Counted from the stretch's first letter, positions 8,743 through 18,420 are shown. The stretch: 64,000 nucleotides of DNA from JARRNE01 sp963824085 (GCA_963824085.1 CAWGNT010000009.1:124001-188000), one strand, 5' to 3'. Notes: generated by a model not told the origin, from the sequence alone. Made by a program: numbers and translations.

Positions 8743-9918
8743 ATGTTGAACAGCGCAGCACAGACGCTCTCCAGGGCGCGCAGTCGGGTCCGGAGCTCAC
8801 TGGAAAACAGGTCCGAGCGGCTCGTGCTCGAAGAGCTCGCCGCGGCGGACGTCCGCGTGGACGGCTCGCGCCCGTCCGACCTCTTGGTCCACGACCGGGC
8901 GTTCTACACCCGGCTGCTCCGCGACGGGGCACTCGGGTTCGGCGAGGCGTATATGGATGGCCAGTGGGACTGCGAGGAGCTCGACGAGCTGACCGTGAAG
9001 CTGATCAAGGGAAAACTGGCACAGAAGTACCGGACCTCCTGGGGCAACGCGTTCCACGTGCTCAGGGCGCGCGCGCTGAACCTGCAGAGCACGCTGCGGG
9101 CCTTCCAAGTCGGCGAGCGGCACTATGACATCGGCAATGATCTCTACCAAGCGATGCTCGATCGCCGGCTTGCCTACACCTGCGCCTACTGGAAGGATGC
9201 CGAGACACTCGACGCAGCCCAGGAGGCAAAGCTCGACCTGGTGTGCCGCAAGGCTAACCTCCAGCCGGGCATGAAGGTGCTCGATCTCGGCTGCGGGTGG
9301 GGCTGCTTCGCCAAGTACGCCGCCGAGAAGTACGGCGTCGCGGCTACGGGGCTTACGGTCTCCAAGGCCCAGGTCGAGCTGGGAAAGAAACTCTGCGAAG
9401 GGCTTCCCGTGCAGCTGAGGCTCGAGGACTATCGCAAGGCCACCGGCACCTACGACGCGGTGGTCTCGATCGGTATCATGGAGCACGTCGGCAACAAGAA
9501 CTACCGCACCTACATGGAGGTGGCCGACCGGTGTCTCAAAGAGGACGGTGTGGCGGTCGTCCATACCATCGCCGGCAATCTCGAGGGTAAGGACTTTAAT
9601 GCCTGGTTCGACAAGTACATCTTCCCCAACGGCGTCGTGCCGTCTTTATCGCAGCTAACACAGGCGGCCGAGGGCCTGTTCGTGATCGAGGATGTGCACA
9701 ACATCGGCCCCCATTACGACCTCACCCTCATGGCCTGGCACGAGAACTTCGAGCAGGCGTGGCCGAAGCTGAAGGACAAGTACGGCGACCGCTTCTATCG
9801 AATGTGGCGGTTCTACTTGCTCACCGCCGCGGCAAGCTTTCGCGCCAGGTATCAGCAGCTCTTCCAGATCGTCATGACCAAGGAAGGCCGGCCGCAGCCC
9901 GCCTGCCGACTCGTCTAG
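8743..9918 (+). CDS. cfa: Cyclopropane-fatty-acyl-phospholipid synthase
   Basis: 391 residues, close to E. coli Cfa. An N-terminal substrate-side domain is followed by a class I methyltransferase fold with SAM motif DLGCGWG at 181-187 and the family block around VVSIGIMEHVG. It adds a methylene from SAM across the double bond of unsaturated acyl chains in membrane phospholipids, often in stationary phase or acid stress. AGGGAG sits ahead of the ATG. A truncated flavoprotein gene follows directly. Confidence 0.95.
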   Translation: MLNSAAQTLSRARSRVRSSLENRSERLVLEELAAADVRVDGSRPSDLLVHDRAFYTRLLRDGALGFGEAYMDGQWDCEELDELTVKLIKGKLAQKYRTSWGNAFHVLRARALNLQSTLRAFQVGERHYDIGNDLYQAMLDRRLAYTCAYWKDAETLDAAQEAKLDLVCRKANLQPGMKVLDLGCGWGCFAKYAAEKYGVAATGLTVSKAQVELGKKLCEGLPVQLRLEDYRKATGTYDAVVSIGIMEHVGNKNYRTYMEVADRCLKEDGVAVVHTIAGNLEGKDFNAWFDKYIFPNGVVPSLSQLTQAAEGLFVIEDVHNIGPHYDLTLMAWHENFEQAWPKLKDKYGDRFYRMWRFYLLTAAASFRARYQQLFQIVMTKEGRPQPACRLV

Positions 9919-9929
9919 ACAAGAGGGCG

Positions 9930-10107
9930 TGCGTCGAATCCCGTGAGGTCATTGTCGTCAGTGGCGGACCCGCGGGCTCTAGTTGTGCCTGGAGGCTCAA
10001 ACAAAGGGGTATCGATACCCTGGTTCTCGATAAAGCGGCGTTTCCCCAGACCAAGCTCTGCGCGGGATGGATCACGCCGCAAGTCCTGTCCGCATTAGCA
10101 GGGTCAG
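9930..10107 (+). pseudogene. 5' fragment of a geranylgeranyl-reductase-like FAD oxidoreductase
   Basis: The frame encodes an FAD-binding Rossmann start (VIVVSGGPAGSSCAWRLKQR) and the family block KLCAGWITPQVL, then loses similarity after about 60 residues. Functional members have about 350-400 residues. The expected third Gly of GGGPAG is Ser, and no good start codon precedes it. I read it as a decayed remnant next to cfa. Confidence 0.75.
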
Positions 10108-10492
10108 TTCTCGCATGGTTGCGAGTTGCGGGAATCGGCTGTTAGACGCGCAAAGCAGCCGCGAAGCTGAAGGAATCGCAACGCGAAACAGACGGCGACC
10201 GAGAGCGGCACTGCGTCCAGCCGCAGGTTGCACGCCGTAGGCGCAATCACGTAGCGCAATCGGGATGGAATCTATTGACCCTGGCTCCCGTCAAAGGGGG
10301 AAGATCAGCCGGGCAGCGCCACTCCGCCCATCGAGCACGCCCGCCAGCACTGCTTGGCAGTCGGTTGCCTCCGGCGGCCGGCACAGGCGTTAGCAATCCG
10401 GGAAGATTCCTACTAGGCTAGTCAACAATGGACCCAAGAGCAGTCGCCGGTTCGAGGGATGGCGACGCCCCGCGCGAAGAGGAAAAGAGACG
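10108..10492. other. Intergenic stretch upstream of glpK
   Basis: 385 bases between the pseudogene and glpK. It holds one copy of the 50-bp repeat (10211-10260) and should contain the promoter and possible operator of the glycerol cluster. No clear GlpR-type operator or promoter was recognised. GAGGAAAAGAG precedes the glpK start. Confidence 0.45.
10211..10260 (+). repeat. 50-bp dispersed repeat, copy 1
   Basis: Aligns without gaps to 16436-16485 with about 41 of 50 positions identical, both on the plus strand. The shared core is GCCGTAGGCGC. The two copies bracket the glycerol gene cluster. Confidence 0.75.
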
Positions 10493-12004
10493 ATGAGTGA
10501 GGGCTATGTACTCTCGATCGACCAGGGCACCACGGGATCGACGGTGCTCGTCTTCGACCACGATGGTCAGGTTCGGAGCCGCGCGTACTCCGAGTTCACC
10601 CAGCATTATCCGAAGCCCGGCTGGGTGGAGCACGACGCCGACGAGATCTCCCTGGTGACCTTCAAGGTCATCGCCGACTCCATTCGCGGCGCGGGAATCC
10701 GTGCAAGCGACATCGAGGCCATCGGCATCACGAATCAGCGCGAGACGGTGGTGATGTGGGACCGCAAGACTGGGCAGCCGGTCGCCCGCGCGATCGTCTG
10801 GCAGGACCGCCGAACGGCCCGCTACTGTGACGAGCTCAAAGAGCAGGGCCTCGAGGAGATGTTCCGGCGCAAGACCGGACTCGTCATCGACCCCTACTTC
10901 TCGGGGACCAAGGTCAAGTGGATGCTGGACAACGTGTCAGGCCTGCGGGCCCGCGCTGGGCGCGGAGATATCGCCTTCGGGACCATCGACTCCTGGCTGG
11001 TCTACCGGCTCACCGGCGGCAAGACCCACGTCACCGACTATTCCAACGCATCTAGAACACTGCTCTACAACATCGGCGAGCTCAAGTGGGACGAGGATAT
11101 CCTGGCCCTGTTCGACATTCCCCGGGCCATCCTGCCCGAGGTCAAGCCATCCTCTTATGTCTACGGTGAGACCGACCCGGAGATGTTCTTCGGCACCCAC
11201 GGCATCCCCGTATCCGGTATCGGCGGCGACCAGCAGGCGGCGCTTTTCGGGCAGTGCTGCTACACGCCGGGGATGGCTAAGAACACCTACGGCACGGGCT
11301 CATTCGTCCTGATGAACACCGGCACCGAGCCCGTCTTTAGCAAGGAGCGCCTGCTCACGACGATCGCTTGGGGGGTCGGCAACGAGCCGGTGGAGTACGC
11401 CCTCGAAGGCGCAATCTTCATCACCGGCGCGGCGGTCCAGTGGCTGCGCGACGGCCTGCAAATCATCAAGTCCGCGAGCGAGACGCGCGAAATGGCGCGT
11501 GCGGTGCCTAAAAACGAGGGGGTCTACTTCGTCCCGGCACTGGTCGGGCTCGGCGCACCGCACTGGGATCCCTACGCCCGGGGCCTGCTCATCGGCATCA
11601 CCCGCGGCACCACCAAGAACCACGTTGCACGCGCCGTCCTAGAGAGCATGGCCTATCAGACCCGCGACGTGATCGAGGCGATGCAGCGCGACTCGGGCAT
11701 CGAGCTCAAGGAGCTGCGTTGCGACGGCGGCGCCTCGGTCAACAGCGTGCTCATGCAGTTTCAGTCCGACATCCTCGGGAAGGCCGTCGAAGTGCCGAGC
11801 ATCATCGAGACCACCGCCTTGGGCGCCGCCTATCTCGCGGGCTTGGCGGTCGGGTTCTGGGGCAGCCGTGACGAGCTGACTGAGAAATGGTCGCTCGACG
11901 TGCGCTACCGCCCACGCATGGGCGAGACCGAGCGGGCGAAGCTCTGCCGGCGTTGGGACAAGGCCGTAGAGCTCGCCAAAGGCTGGGCACTGGAAGACGA
12001 CTGA
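10493..12004 (+). CDS. glpK: Glycerol kinase
   Basis: 503 residues, full length for the FGGY family. The N-terminal ATPase motif reads SIDQGTTGSTVLVFD, and the conserved DQQAALFGQ and GLGAPHWDPYARG blocks are present. It makes sn-glycerol 3-phosphate from glycerol and ATP in the cytoplasm. First gene of a same-strand cluster with glpD, glpF and a substrate-binding protein, so entry (GlpF), trapping (GlpK) and oxidation (GlpD) are encoded together. Confidence 0.97.
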   Translation: MSEGYVLSIDQGTTGSTVLVFDHDGQVRSRAYSEFTQHYPKPGWVEHDADEISLVTFKVIADSIRGAGIRASDIEAIGITNQRETVVMWDRKTGQPVARAIVWQDRRTARYCDELKEQGLEEMFRRKTGLVIDPYFSGTKVKWMLDNVSGLRARAGRGDIAFGTIDSWLVYRLTGGKTHVTDYSNASRTLLYNIGELKWDEDILALFDIPRAILPEVKPSSYVYGETDPEMFFGTHGIPVSGIGGDQQAALFGQCCYTPGMAKNTYGTGSFVLMNTGTEPVFSKERLLTTIAWGVGNEPVEYALEGAIFITGAAVQWLRDGLQIIKSASETREMARAVPKNEGVYFVPALVGLGAPHWDPYARGLLIGITRGTTKNHVARAVLESMAYQTRDVIEAMQRDSGIELKELRCDGGASVNSVLMQFQSDILGKAVEVPSIIETTALGAAYLAGLAVGFWGSRDELTEKWSLDVRYRPRMGETERAKLCRRWDKAVELAKGWALEDD

Positions 12005-12020
12005 GCCCGCCCAGCGGGCT
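12004..12020 (+). other. Hairpin between glpK and glpD
   Basis: A perfect 7-bp stem (AGCCCGC/GCGGGCT) with a 3-base loop begins at the glpK stop codon. No U-tract follows, so it is more likely an mRNA-stabilising or processing hairpin than a full terminator. Confidence 0.45.
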
Positions 12021-12095
12021 TCGTAACCACGGCGCCATCCCAAGCGCCCCGGAAGAGCGGCGGTCAGCGCTCGTTGCCGGAAGAGGAGGTAAACC

Positions 12096-13775
12096 ATGAA
12101 GCTCCGTGAGAGCAACATCGAGAAGCTCCCCGACCGCGTCTATGACGTCCTCATCATCGGGGGCGGCATCAACGGCGCGGTGTCCGCGGCAGCCCTCTCC
12201 GGTAAGGGCGCCCGCGTAGCCCTCATCGACAAGCGCGACTTTGCGGGTTTCACTAGCCAGAGCTCCTCGAATCTCGCCTGGGGAGGGATCAAGTACCTTG
12301 AGAGCGGCGACCTTGCCCTGGTGCGCAAGCTCTGTCGAAGCCGCAACCATCTGATCACCAACTATCCCTCTCGCGTCAAGGAGATCCGTTTTTTCACCAC
12401 AGTCGGCAAGGGGTTCCGATTCCACCCATTTTTCCTCTGGCTCGGCACCTGGATCTACTGGCTCTTCGGCAACGGATTCACCGAGGTCCCACGCCTGCTC
12501 AGGAAGGGGACCATCGCAAAGGAGGAGCCTGTGGTACGCACCGAAGACGCCTTAGGTGGCTTCGAGTACTCGGATGCATACCTGCACGACAACGACTCGC
12601 GTTTTGTCTTCCAGTTCGTACGCTCGGCCATGGACCGCGGCTGTATCGCGGCCAACTACGTCGAATCGCTCGGGGCCAAACGCGAGAACGGCGCTTGGGT
12701 CACGCAAGCGCGCGACACTGAGACGGGCGCGACCTTCCAGATTCGTTCCAAGGTGCTGATCAACGCGGCGGGTCCCTTCGTCGATGCCCACAACGAGCTG
12801 ACCGGCGAGGAGACGGAGCACCACCACGTCTTCTCCAAGGGCATTCACCTGGTCGTGCCCCGCATCACCCCAAGCCAACGAGTCCTCACCTTCTTCGCCG
12901 ACGACGGGCGCCTGTTCTTCGCCATCCCGATGGGCGTGCGCACCTGCATCGGCACGACGGACCAGCGCGTGGACAGCCCCTTCACCGAGGTGACCGACGA
13001 GGACCGCGCGTTCGTGCTCGACAACATCAACAAGCGGCTGAAACGCCCGGACCCCCTGACGCGCGCGGACATCATCGCCGAGCGCTGCGGCGTCCGCCCG
13101 CTGGTGGTGGAGCGCCAATCCGAGGGTCAGGGCCGAGACTGGATGTCCCTCTCGCGCAAACACGAGATTGATGTCGACCAGCCCAGCGCGCACCTGTCCA
13201 TTTACGGCGGCAAGCTCACCGACTGCGTCAATGTGGGCAATGAGATCTCTGAGATCGTCGAGCGTCTCGGGGTCGCCCTTCCCCACCGCGCGTACAAGTG
13301 GTACGGGGAGCCGCACCCGTCCGTACGCGTGGAATACATGCACCAGGCCGTGCTGATGAACCTGGACAGTTATACATGCCCAGAATCCATCGAGCAGCTC
13401 TCCAGCCGGCTGTGGCGGCGCTATGACCAGCAAGCGTTCGAGCTGCTTGCGCAGATTCGCGAGAACCCTCGCCAGGCCGAAGTTCTGATCAAGGGGACGG
13501 ATTACATCCGCTGCGAGATCGAGCTCGCGCGGCGTCAGGAGATGATCGTCAAGTTGGAGGACTTCCTCCGCCGCCGCTCGAAGATCGCCCTGGTGGTGGG
13601 GCACGAGGTCATTCGCGACGCCGAGGGGCTGATGGAGGCCTGCCAGATCCTCTTCGGCGACGAGGCCCAAGCCAAGTACGACGAGTACTTCCATCCCACC
13701 GCGCAGGCAAACGCCGATGAGCCAGTCGCGCAGCACGAGAAGGCGTCGCGCCGCCGAGCGTCCGCCGCGACCTAG
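12096..13775 (+). CDS. glpD: Glycerol-3-phosphate dehydrogenase, FAD-dependent
   Basis: 559 residues. The FAD-binding motif IIGGGINGAVSAAAL lies near residues 17-31, followed by the family block AGFTSQSSSNLAWGG. It oxidises glycerol 3-phosphate to dihydroxyacetone phosphate and passes electrons to quinone at the inner membrane. A strong AGGAGG site lies ahead of the ATG. The gene is 91 bases after glpK and 65 before glpF. The C-terminus carries a short charged tail beyond the usual length. Confidence 0.96.
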   Translation: MKLRESNIEKLPDRVYDVLIIGGGINGAVSAAALSGKGARVALIDKRDFAGFTSQSSSNLAWGGIKYLESGDLALVRKLCRSRNHLITNYPSRVKEIRFFTTVGKGFRFHPFFLWLGTWIYWLFGNGFTEVPRLLRKGTIAKEEPVVRTEDALGGFEYSDAYLHDNDSRFVFQFVRSAMDRGCIAANYVESLGAKRENGAWVTQARDTETGATFQIRSKVLINAAGPFVDAHNELTGEETEHHHVFSKGIHLVVPRITPSQRVLTFFADDGRLFFAIPMGVRTCIGTTDQRVDSPFTEVTDEDRAFVLDNINKRLKRPDPLTRADIIAERCGVRPLVVERQSEGQGRDWMSLSRKHEIDVDQPSAHLSIYGGKLTDCVNVGNEISEIVERLGVALPHRAYKWYGEPHPSVRVEYMHQAVLMNLDSYTCPESIEQLSSRLWRRYDQQAFELLAQIRENPRQAEVLIKGTDYIRCEIELARRQEMIVKLEDFLRRRSKIALVVGHEVIRDAEGLMEACQILFGDEAQAKYDEYFHPTAQANADEPVAQHEKASRRRASAAT

Positions 13776-13840
13776 AGGATCGGCTTGCTCGCTCTGCCAA
13801 GGTTGAACAAGGGCCAAGACCACAAAGGAGAACAGAGCCA

Positions 13841-14575
13841 ATGACTCCATTCCTCGGCGAGCTGATCGGTACGGCGCTCCTGATCCTGCTGGGCAACGGC
13901 GTGGTGGCGAACGTCGTGCTCAACGGGACCAAGGGGCACGGGGCGGGCTGGATCGTCATTACCTGGGGTTGGGGAATGGCCGTCTTCGTCGCCGTATTCA
14001 GTGTCGCCGCGTTCAGCGGCGCCCACCTCAATCCTGCGGTCTCGTTAGGACTCGCCATCGCCGGCAAGTTCGCGTGGTCCAAGGTTCCACTCTATGTGCT
14101 GGCCCAGTTCTTGGGGGCCTTTCTCGGCTCCTTCCTGGTGTGGCTGATGTATTGGCCGCACTTTGCAGCCACCGAAGATCGGGATCTGAAGCTCGCGTGC
14201 TTCTGCACCGGGCCGGCTCTCCGGGGCGCACCGCACAACCTGATCTCCGAGATCATCGGCACCTTTGTCCTGGTCTTCGCGGTGCTATTCCTCGCCGTCT
14301 CGGTCTTCGGCCTCGGCGCTCTCGATGCCTTGCCCGTAGGCTTGCTGGTTCTGGCGATTGGGCTCAGCCTGGGCGGCACCACTGGCTATGCGATCAACCC
14401 CGCGCGTGATCTAGGTCCGCGTATCATGCATGCCCTGCTCCCCATGCCCGGCGGCAAGCGGGACAGCGATTGGCGCTATGCGTGGATTCCCGTCGTCGGT
14501 CCTCTGATTGGCGCGGCGCTTGCCGGCCTGCTTTATGTGGTGCTGGCGAACCCGGCCAACGTAAACTTCCGCTGA
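13841..14575 (+). CDS. glpF: Glycerol uptake facilitator (aquaglyceroporin)
   Basis: 244 residues, six membrane segments and the two MIP signature NPA motifs at about 64-66 (LNPAVS) and 186-188 (INPARD, with the following Asp typical of glycerol channels). It lets glycerol diffuse through the inner membrane. AAGGAG precedes the start. A substrate-binding protein follows 19 bases later, so the cluster combines a channel with part of an active uptake system. Confidence 0.94.
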   Translation: MTPFLGELIGTALLILLGNGVVANVVLNGTKGHGAGWIVITWGWGMAVFVAVFSVAAFSGAHLNPAVSLGLAIAGKFAWSKVPLYVLAQFLGAFLGSFLVWLMYWPHFAATEDRDLKLACFCTGPALRGAPHNLISEIIGTFVLVFAVLFLAVSVFGLGALDALPVGLLVLAIGLSLGGTTGYAINPARDLGPRIMHALLPMPGGKRDSDWRYAWIPVVGPLIGAALAGLLYVVLANPANVNFR

Positions 14576-14594
14576 AAGCGCGGGCGCACGACGC

Positions 14595-16379
14595 ATGGGT
14601 AATCAAGGCAAAGACGACAGAATCCGCGACGTCCGACGGCGCAGCTTTCTGCGGACGGTGGGGGCAATGGGCCTGGCGTCGGTCTGGCCCACTACGCAAG
14701 CAGCCCATTCAGGCAGCCCGCTGCGCGAGGCGGCCGCCCGGCGCTGGGTGCTCGGCGAGCTCACGCCCTCGACCCTGTCAGTCAAGGAGCAGATGGCGGA
14801 GATGGACTTCTTCATCCGATCCGCCGCGCCCTTTCGCGGGCAGCAGATCTACGTCGTCTCCGAGACTATCCCGACCCACATGTACGAGGCGCGCTTCCTG
14901 GCCCGGGCGTTTCGCGAGATCACCGGTATCAGCGTCATCCACGACCTCGTCCGCGAAGGCGAGCTGGTGGAACGTATCCAGCAGCAAAGCCGTTCCGGAC
15001 GTAACCTTTACGACGCCTACGTCAACGACTCCGACTTCATCGGTACCCACTACCGAACCGGCGCCGTTGTCCCCTTGACGGATTGGATCAAGGGCGACGG
15101 TGCCGCCTTTACGCTGCCGACCCTGGACCTCGCGGACTTCATCGGTCTGTCTTTCACCACCGCCCCGGACGGCAAAGTCTACCAGCTCCCCGACCAGCAA
15201 TTTGCCAACCTCTATTGGTTCCGCTATGACTGGTTCCAGCGGCCAGACCTCAAGACGGCATTCCGCGCGCGTTACGGCTACGACCTCGGCGTACCTCTGA
15301 ACTGGAAGGCCTATGAGGACATTGCCGACTTCTTCACCAACCAGGTGAAGGAGCTCGACGGCAAGCGGGTCTGGGGCCACATGGACTACGCCAAGGTCGA
15401 TCCGTCCCTCGGCTGGCGCTTCACCGACGCCTGGCTTGCGATGGCCGGCGTCGGCGATCCCGGACTCCCTAACGGGCATCCGGTGGACGAGTGGGGCATC
15501 CGCGTCGAGGACTGTCACCCGGTAGGCTCCACTGTGAGCCGCGGTGGCGCGCTCAACAGCCCGGCAGCGGTCTATGCCCTGCGCAAGTATCTTGAATGGC
15601 TACATCAGTACGCACCACCGGAGGCCCTGAAGCTCGACTTCTCGTCGGAGGGCCCCGTCCCGAGCCGCGGCGACATCGCCCAGCAGGTATTCTGGTATAC
15701 GGCTTTCACCGCTGACCTGATCAAGCCCAACCTGCCCGTTGTAAACCCAGACGGCAGCCCGAAGTGGCGCGTCGCCCCATCGCCGCACGGCATCTACTGG
15801 CGGGATGGCATGAAGCTCGGTTACCAGGACTGCGGTTCCTGGACCCTGATGCAGAGCACGCCCGTGAAGCGGCGGCAAGCTGCCTGGCTGTACGCCCAAT
15901 TCTGCACCTGCAAGACAGTGTCGCTCAAAAAGACCCTGGTCGGTCTGACCCCCATCCGTGCCAGCGACATCGCGTCGCAAGCGATGAGCGAGGCAGCCCC
16001 TCGCCTCGGGGGGCTCGTAGAGTTCTACCGCAGCCCGGCGCGCACGGCCTGGACCCCCACCGGCGTCAACGTGCCCGAGTACGCGGTCCTCGCCCAGCTG
16101 TGGTGGACCCGGATCGGGCGCGCCGTGCGCGGTCGGGCGACGCCCCAGCAGGTCCTAGACGACTTGGCGGCGGAGCAGGACCGGGTGATGGCGCGTCTGG
16201 CAGAGTCCGGCCTGCTGCACCGATGCGAGCCCAGGCTTAATGAGCCGCGCGAACCGGCGTACTGGCTCGAACGGCCGGGCGCACCCAAGCCCAAGCTCGC
16301 AGACGAAGAAGGCCAGGGGCGAACGGTCGATTACACCACCCTGCTGGAGGCCTGGCGGGAGGGCAGGATCAGCGTCTGA
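14595..16379 (+). CDS. GlpV-like extracellular solute-binding protein, Tat-exported
   Basis: 594 residues. The N-terminus has a twin-arginine signal (RRRSFLRTVG, hydrophobic stretch, probable cleavage after TTQA). The mature part begins LTPSTLS and contains WDFF/IRSAAPF-type and VVSETIPTHMYEA blocks that I associate with GlpV, the glycerol-binding protein of the rhizobial GlpSTPQV ABC transporter. It follows glpF by 19 bases. No ABC ATPase or permease gene is next to it, so either the transporter is encoded elsewhere or the protein has another role. Confidence 0.8.
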   Translation: MGNQGKDDRIRDVRRRSFLRTVGAMGLASVWPTTQAAHSGSPLREAAARRWVLGELTPSTLSVKEQMAEMDFFIRSAAPFRGQQIYVVSETIPTHMYEARFLARAFREITGISVIHDLVREGELVERIQQQSRSGRNLYDAYVNDSDFIGTHYRTGAVVPLTDWIKGDGAAFTLPTLDLADFIGLSFTTAPDGKVYQLPDQQFANLYWFRYDWFQRPDLKTAFRARYGYDLGVPLNWKAYEDIADFFTNQVKELDGKRVWGHMDYAKVDPSLGWRFTDAWLAMAGVGDPGLPNGHPVDEWGIRVEDCHPVGSTVSRGGALNSPAAVYALRKYLEWLHQYAPPEALKLDFSSEGPVPSRGDIAQQVFWYTAFTADLIKPNLPVVNPDGSPKWRVAPSPHGIYWRDGMKLGYQDCGSWTLMQSTPVKRRQAAWLYAQFCTCKTVSLKKTLVGLTPIRASDIASQAMSEAAPRLGGLVEFYRSPARTAWTPTGVNVPEYAVLAQLWWTRIGRAVRGRATPQQVLDDLAAEQDRVMARLAESGLLHRCEPRLNEPREPAYWLERPGAPKPKLADEEGQGRTVDYTTLLEAWREGRISV

Positions 16380-16435
16380 AACCAGCACGAAGCGTCCGCT
16401 GCTCTTCTGATTGTCAGTTGAGAGCGAGAACGGCC

Positions 16436-16485
16436 CTGCGTCCCAACGGAGGTTGCAAGCCGTAGGCGCGATCACGTTGTGTAAT
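16436..16485 (+). repeat. 50-bp dispersed repeat, copy 2
   Basis: Partner of 10211-10260 in the same orientation, about 6.2 kb apart. It lies just after the last gene of the glycerol cluster. Confidence 0.75.
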
Positions 16486-16566
16486 CTGGCAGGGCGAGAT
16501 TGGAAGACCCGACCGTCTGCTTCGCGCGACCCTTGGCTACGGAGTGAAGATGTGTCCCCTTGGCGG

Positions 16567-17838
16567 TCACGCCCCCTCGTGTGAGTACCGCCTGAGCACG
16601 TCGAGCTGCTTACCGGCGGTATTCATCCGTGAGTGAACGAAAGGCATGTGTCGACCCTTCAGCAGAACGTGCCAATAGACCGGCTTGAAGGCGAGCTTGC
16701 CGAGGTGATTGATGCGGGTCTCTTTCAGCAGTGACAACGGCCCCACCCCGCGAAGCGGAAACTTACCCGGAACGGGCTGCACGTCATAATTGAAGTCGAT
16801 CAGGACCGCGCGTCCGGACCCCGTCTCGATGAAGCAGTTGGCGTGCCCGTCCGCGAGCGGCTGCGCCTCCTCTCCAGCGATCTCGCGCAATAGGTTATGG
16901 ACCACAACGTCCGCCTGGAAGTGCGTGACAGAGCCGGCCTTGGAGGTTGGCACGTTCGTGTTGTCGCCAACCAGGAAGACGCGCTCGGCGACCTGCGACT
17001 TCAATGTGTGTTTTTCCGTGGCCCCGAAACCCAGGCCGTCGCCAAGGCCGGCGTCTTCGATCAGGTCCGAGCCCTCATGCGGCGGAATTGTGACCAGAAG
17101 GTCGTAGGGAACGCTCTTGCCGTCGGGGCAGCTGATGCTCTTGTCGGTGACACTCGCCAGCGGCGCATTGGATACAAGCTCGAGCCCCTTCTCCACCAGA
17201 AGATCAGAAAGCATGTCGTTGCAGACGGGCTTGGTGAAGGCGCCGTTCAGGGGTGTGACCACCGTTACCCGGGTGCGGCCGCGGATGCCGCGCCGGGTCA
17301 GGTACTCGTCGGCAAGCATTGCGAATTCCAAAGGCGCGACGGGACACTTGATCGGCATGTCGGCAACGTCGACGACCAAATCCCCGCCATTGAAGGCAGC
17401 GAGTGCCTGAGCAAGCCGCACGGCGCTCTCGGGAGTGTAGAAACCGTGAGCACGCGTGCCCCACTGCTCGCGCAGGCCGTCCACCTCGTCGATCAGGGTG
17501 CGCGATCCAAGGGCGAGCACGAGCCAGTCGTAGGAGAAGGCCTCGCCCTCAGCCCGCACGGTCCTGGTAACCGTGTCGATCGAGGTGATGCGACGAACCA
17601 AGTATTCGACCCCCGAACCGATAAAGCGGGCGGTCTTGTTCTGGATGTTGGCGAGTGTCTTGTAGCCCGGCTTCTGGAAGGGAATGAAGAGCAGGCCCGG
17701 CTGGTAAGTGTGGACTGGCGACTTGCCGATGAGCTGAACCTGAAGCTCCATACCCAGGCGTCGCGCTCTCTTGACCAGCAGATTGGCCGTGACCAGCCCG
17801 CCCACGCCGTCTCCGAGTATCAAAATCTTTGTTGCCAT
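16567..17838 (-). CDS. Sulfide:quinone oxidoreductase-like FAD flavoprotein
   Basis: 423 residues. The N-terminal dinucleotide-binding motif is ILGDGVGGLVTANLL, and the SQR-like HTYQPGLLFIPF and VGDNTNVP blocks follow. Two cysteines sit where SQR has its catalytic pair: Cys165 (PIKCPVAPLEF) and Cys335 (ANCFIE). The third, less conserved SQR cysteine appears absent. Members pass electrons from sulfide or a related donor to membrane quinone. The sequence cannot separate true SQR from a related NADH or sulfur dehydrogenase. It stands alone and faces the glycerol cluster. Confidence 0.78.
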   Translation of the reverse strand: MATKILILGDGVGGLVTANLLVKRARRLGMELQVQLIGKSPVHTYQPGLLFIPFQKPGYKTLANIQNKTARFIGSGVEYLVRRITSIDTVTRTVRAEGEAFSYDWLVLALGSRTLIDEVDGLREQWGTRAHGFYTPESAVRLAQALAAFNGGDLVVDVADMPIKCPVAPLEFAMLADEYLTRRGIRGRTRVTVVTPLNGAFTKPVCNDMLSDLLVEKGLELVSNAPLASVTDKSISCPDGKSVPYDLLVTIPPHEGSDLIEDAGLGDGLGFGATEKHTLKSQVAERVFLVGDNTNVPTSKAGSVTHFQADVVVHNLLREIAGEEAQPLADGHANCFIETGSGRAVLIDFNYDVQPVPGKFPLRGVGPLSLLKETRINHLGKLAFKPVYWHVLLKGRHMPFVHSRMNTAGKQLDVLRRYSHEGA

Positions 17839-18420
17839 GTCAGAACCCTTCGGCCGCGGTTACGCACTTGCCGTTGGTGCGTCTTTGCCCGAACCACAAC
17901 CTCTCGATGCCAATCCGGGCGCATGTAATATTTCGGCTTTCCGGAACCGGGTCGCGGACGCCGCGAATAGCTCCGTCTAGAGTTGGCGGCAACCTCCCTG
18001 CTCCTAGCGTCCACGTCGCCCGCAGCCCGGCCCTACAGGTGACAAACCGAAAGAGCCAACCGAACTGGGGGAATGAATGCCGCAAACCCTGCACTACAAA
18101 TTCAAGCATAGCTGGCGACGCGGATTCTTTCGCGGTCTGCACCGAGCCCAGCGGGCTGTCAATCGTCGCTTCGGACCGGGTGGCGTAGCGGCAGTGGGAG
18201 ACGCGCCGGATGCAATCGCAACCGGCTGTTTCGTTTTCACTCCCAGGCACCGGGCCTACCTTGCAGCCGCAATCGTGCCTCGGCCAGTGGAGTCTCCCAT
18301 GCATCGCCCCGGTTCTCCTCGGGACTGGCGAGCAATCCTGACAGCGGCTGTTCGAGGGCCACCAGCAGCGGCTGCCGGACATGCGTGGCGCGCCGTCGCG
18401 CTCCAACGGATAAGCATCCG
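17839..18420. other. Gene-free divergent region
   Basis: 582 bases between two divergent genes. Short open frames are present on both strands, but none has a recognisable product, a good ribosome site or protein-like composition. I see no repeat or RNA gene. It probably contains both promoters. Confidence 0.45.
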
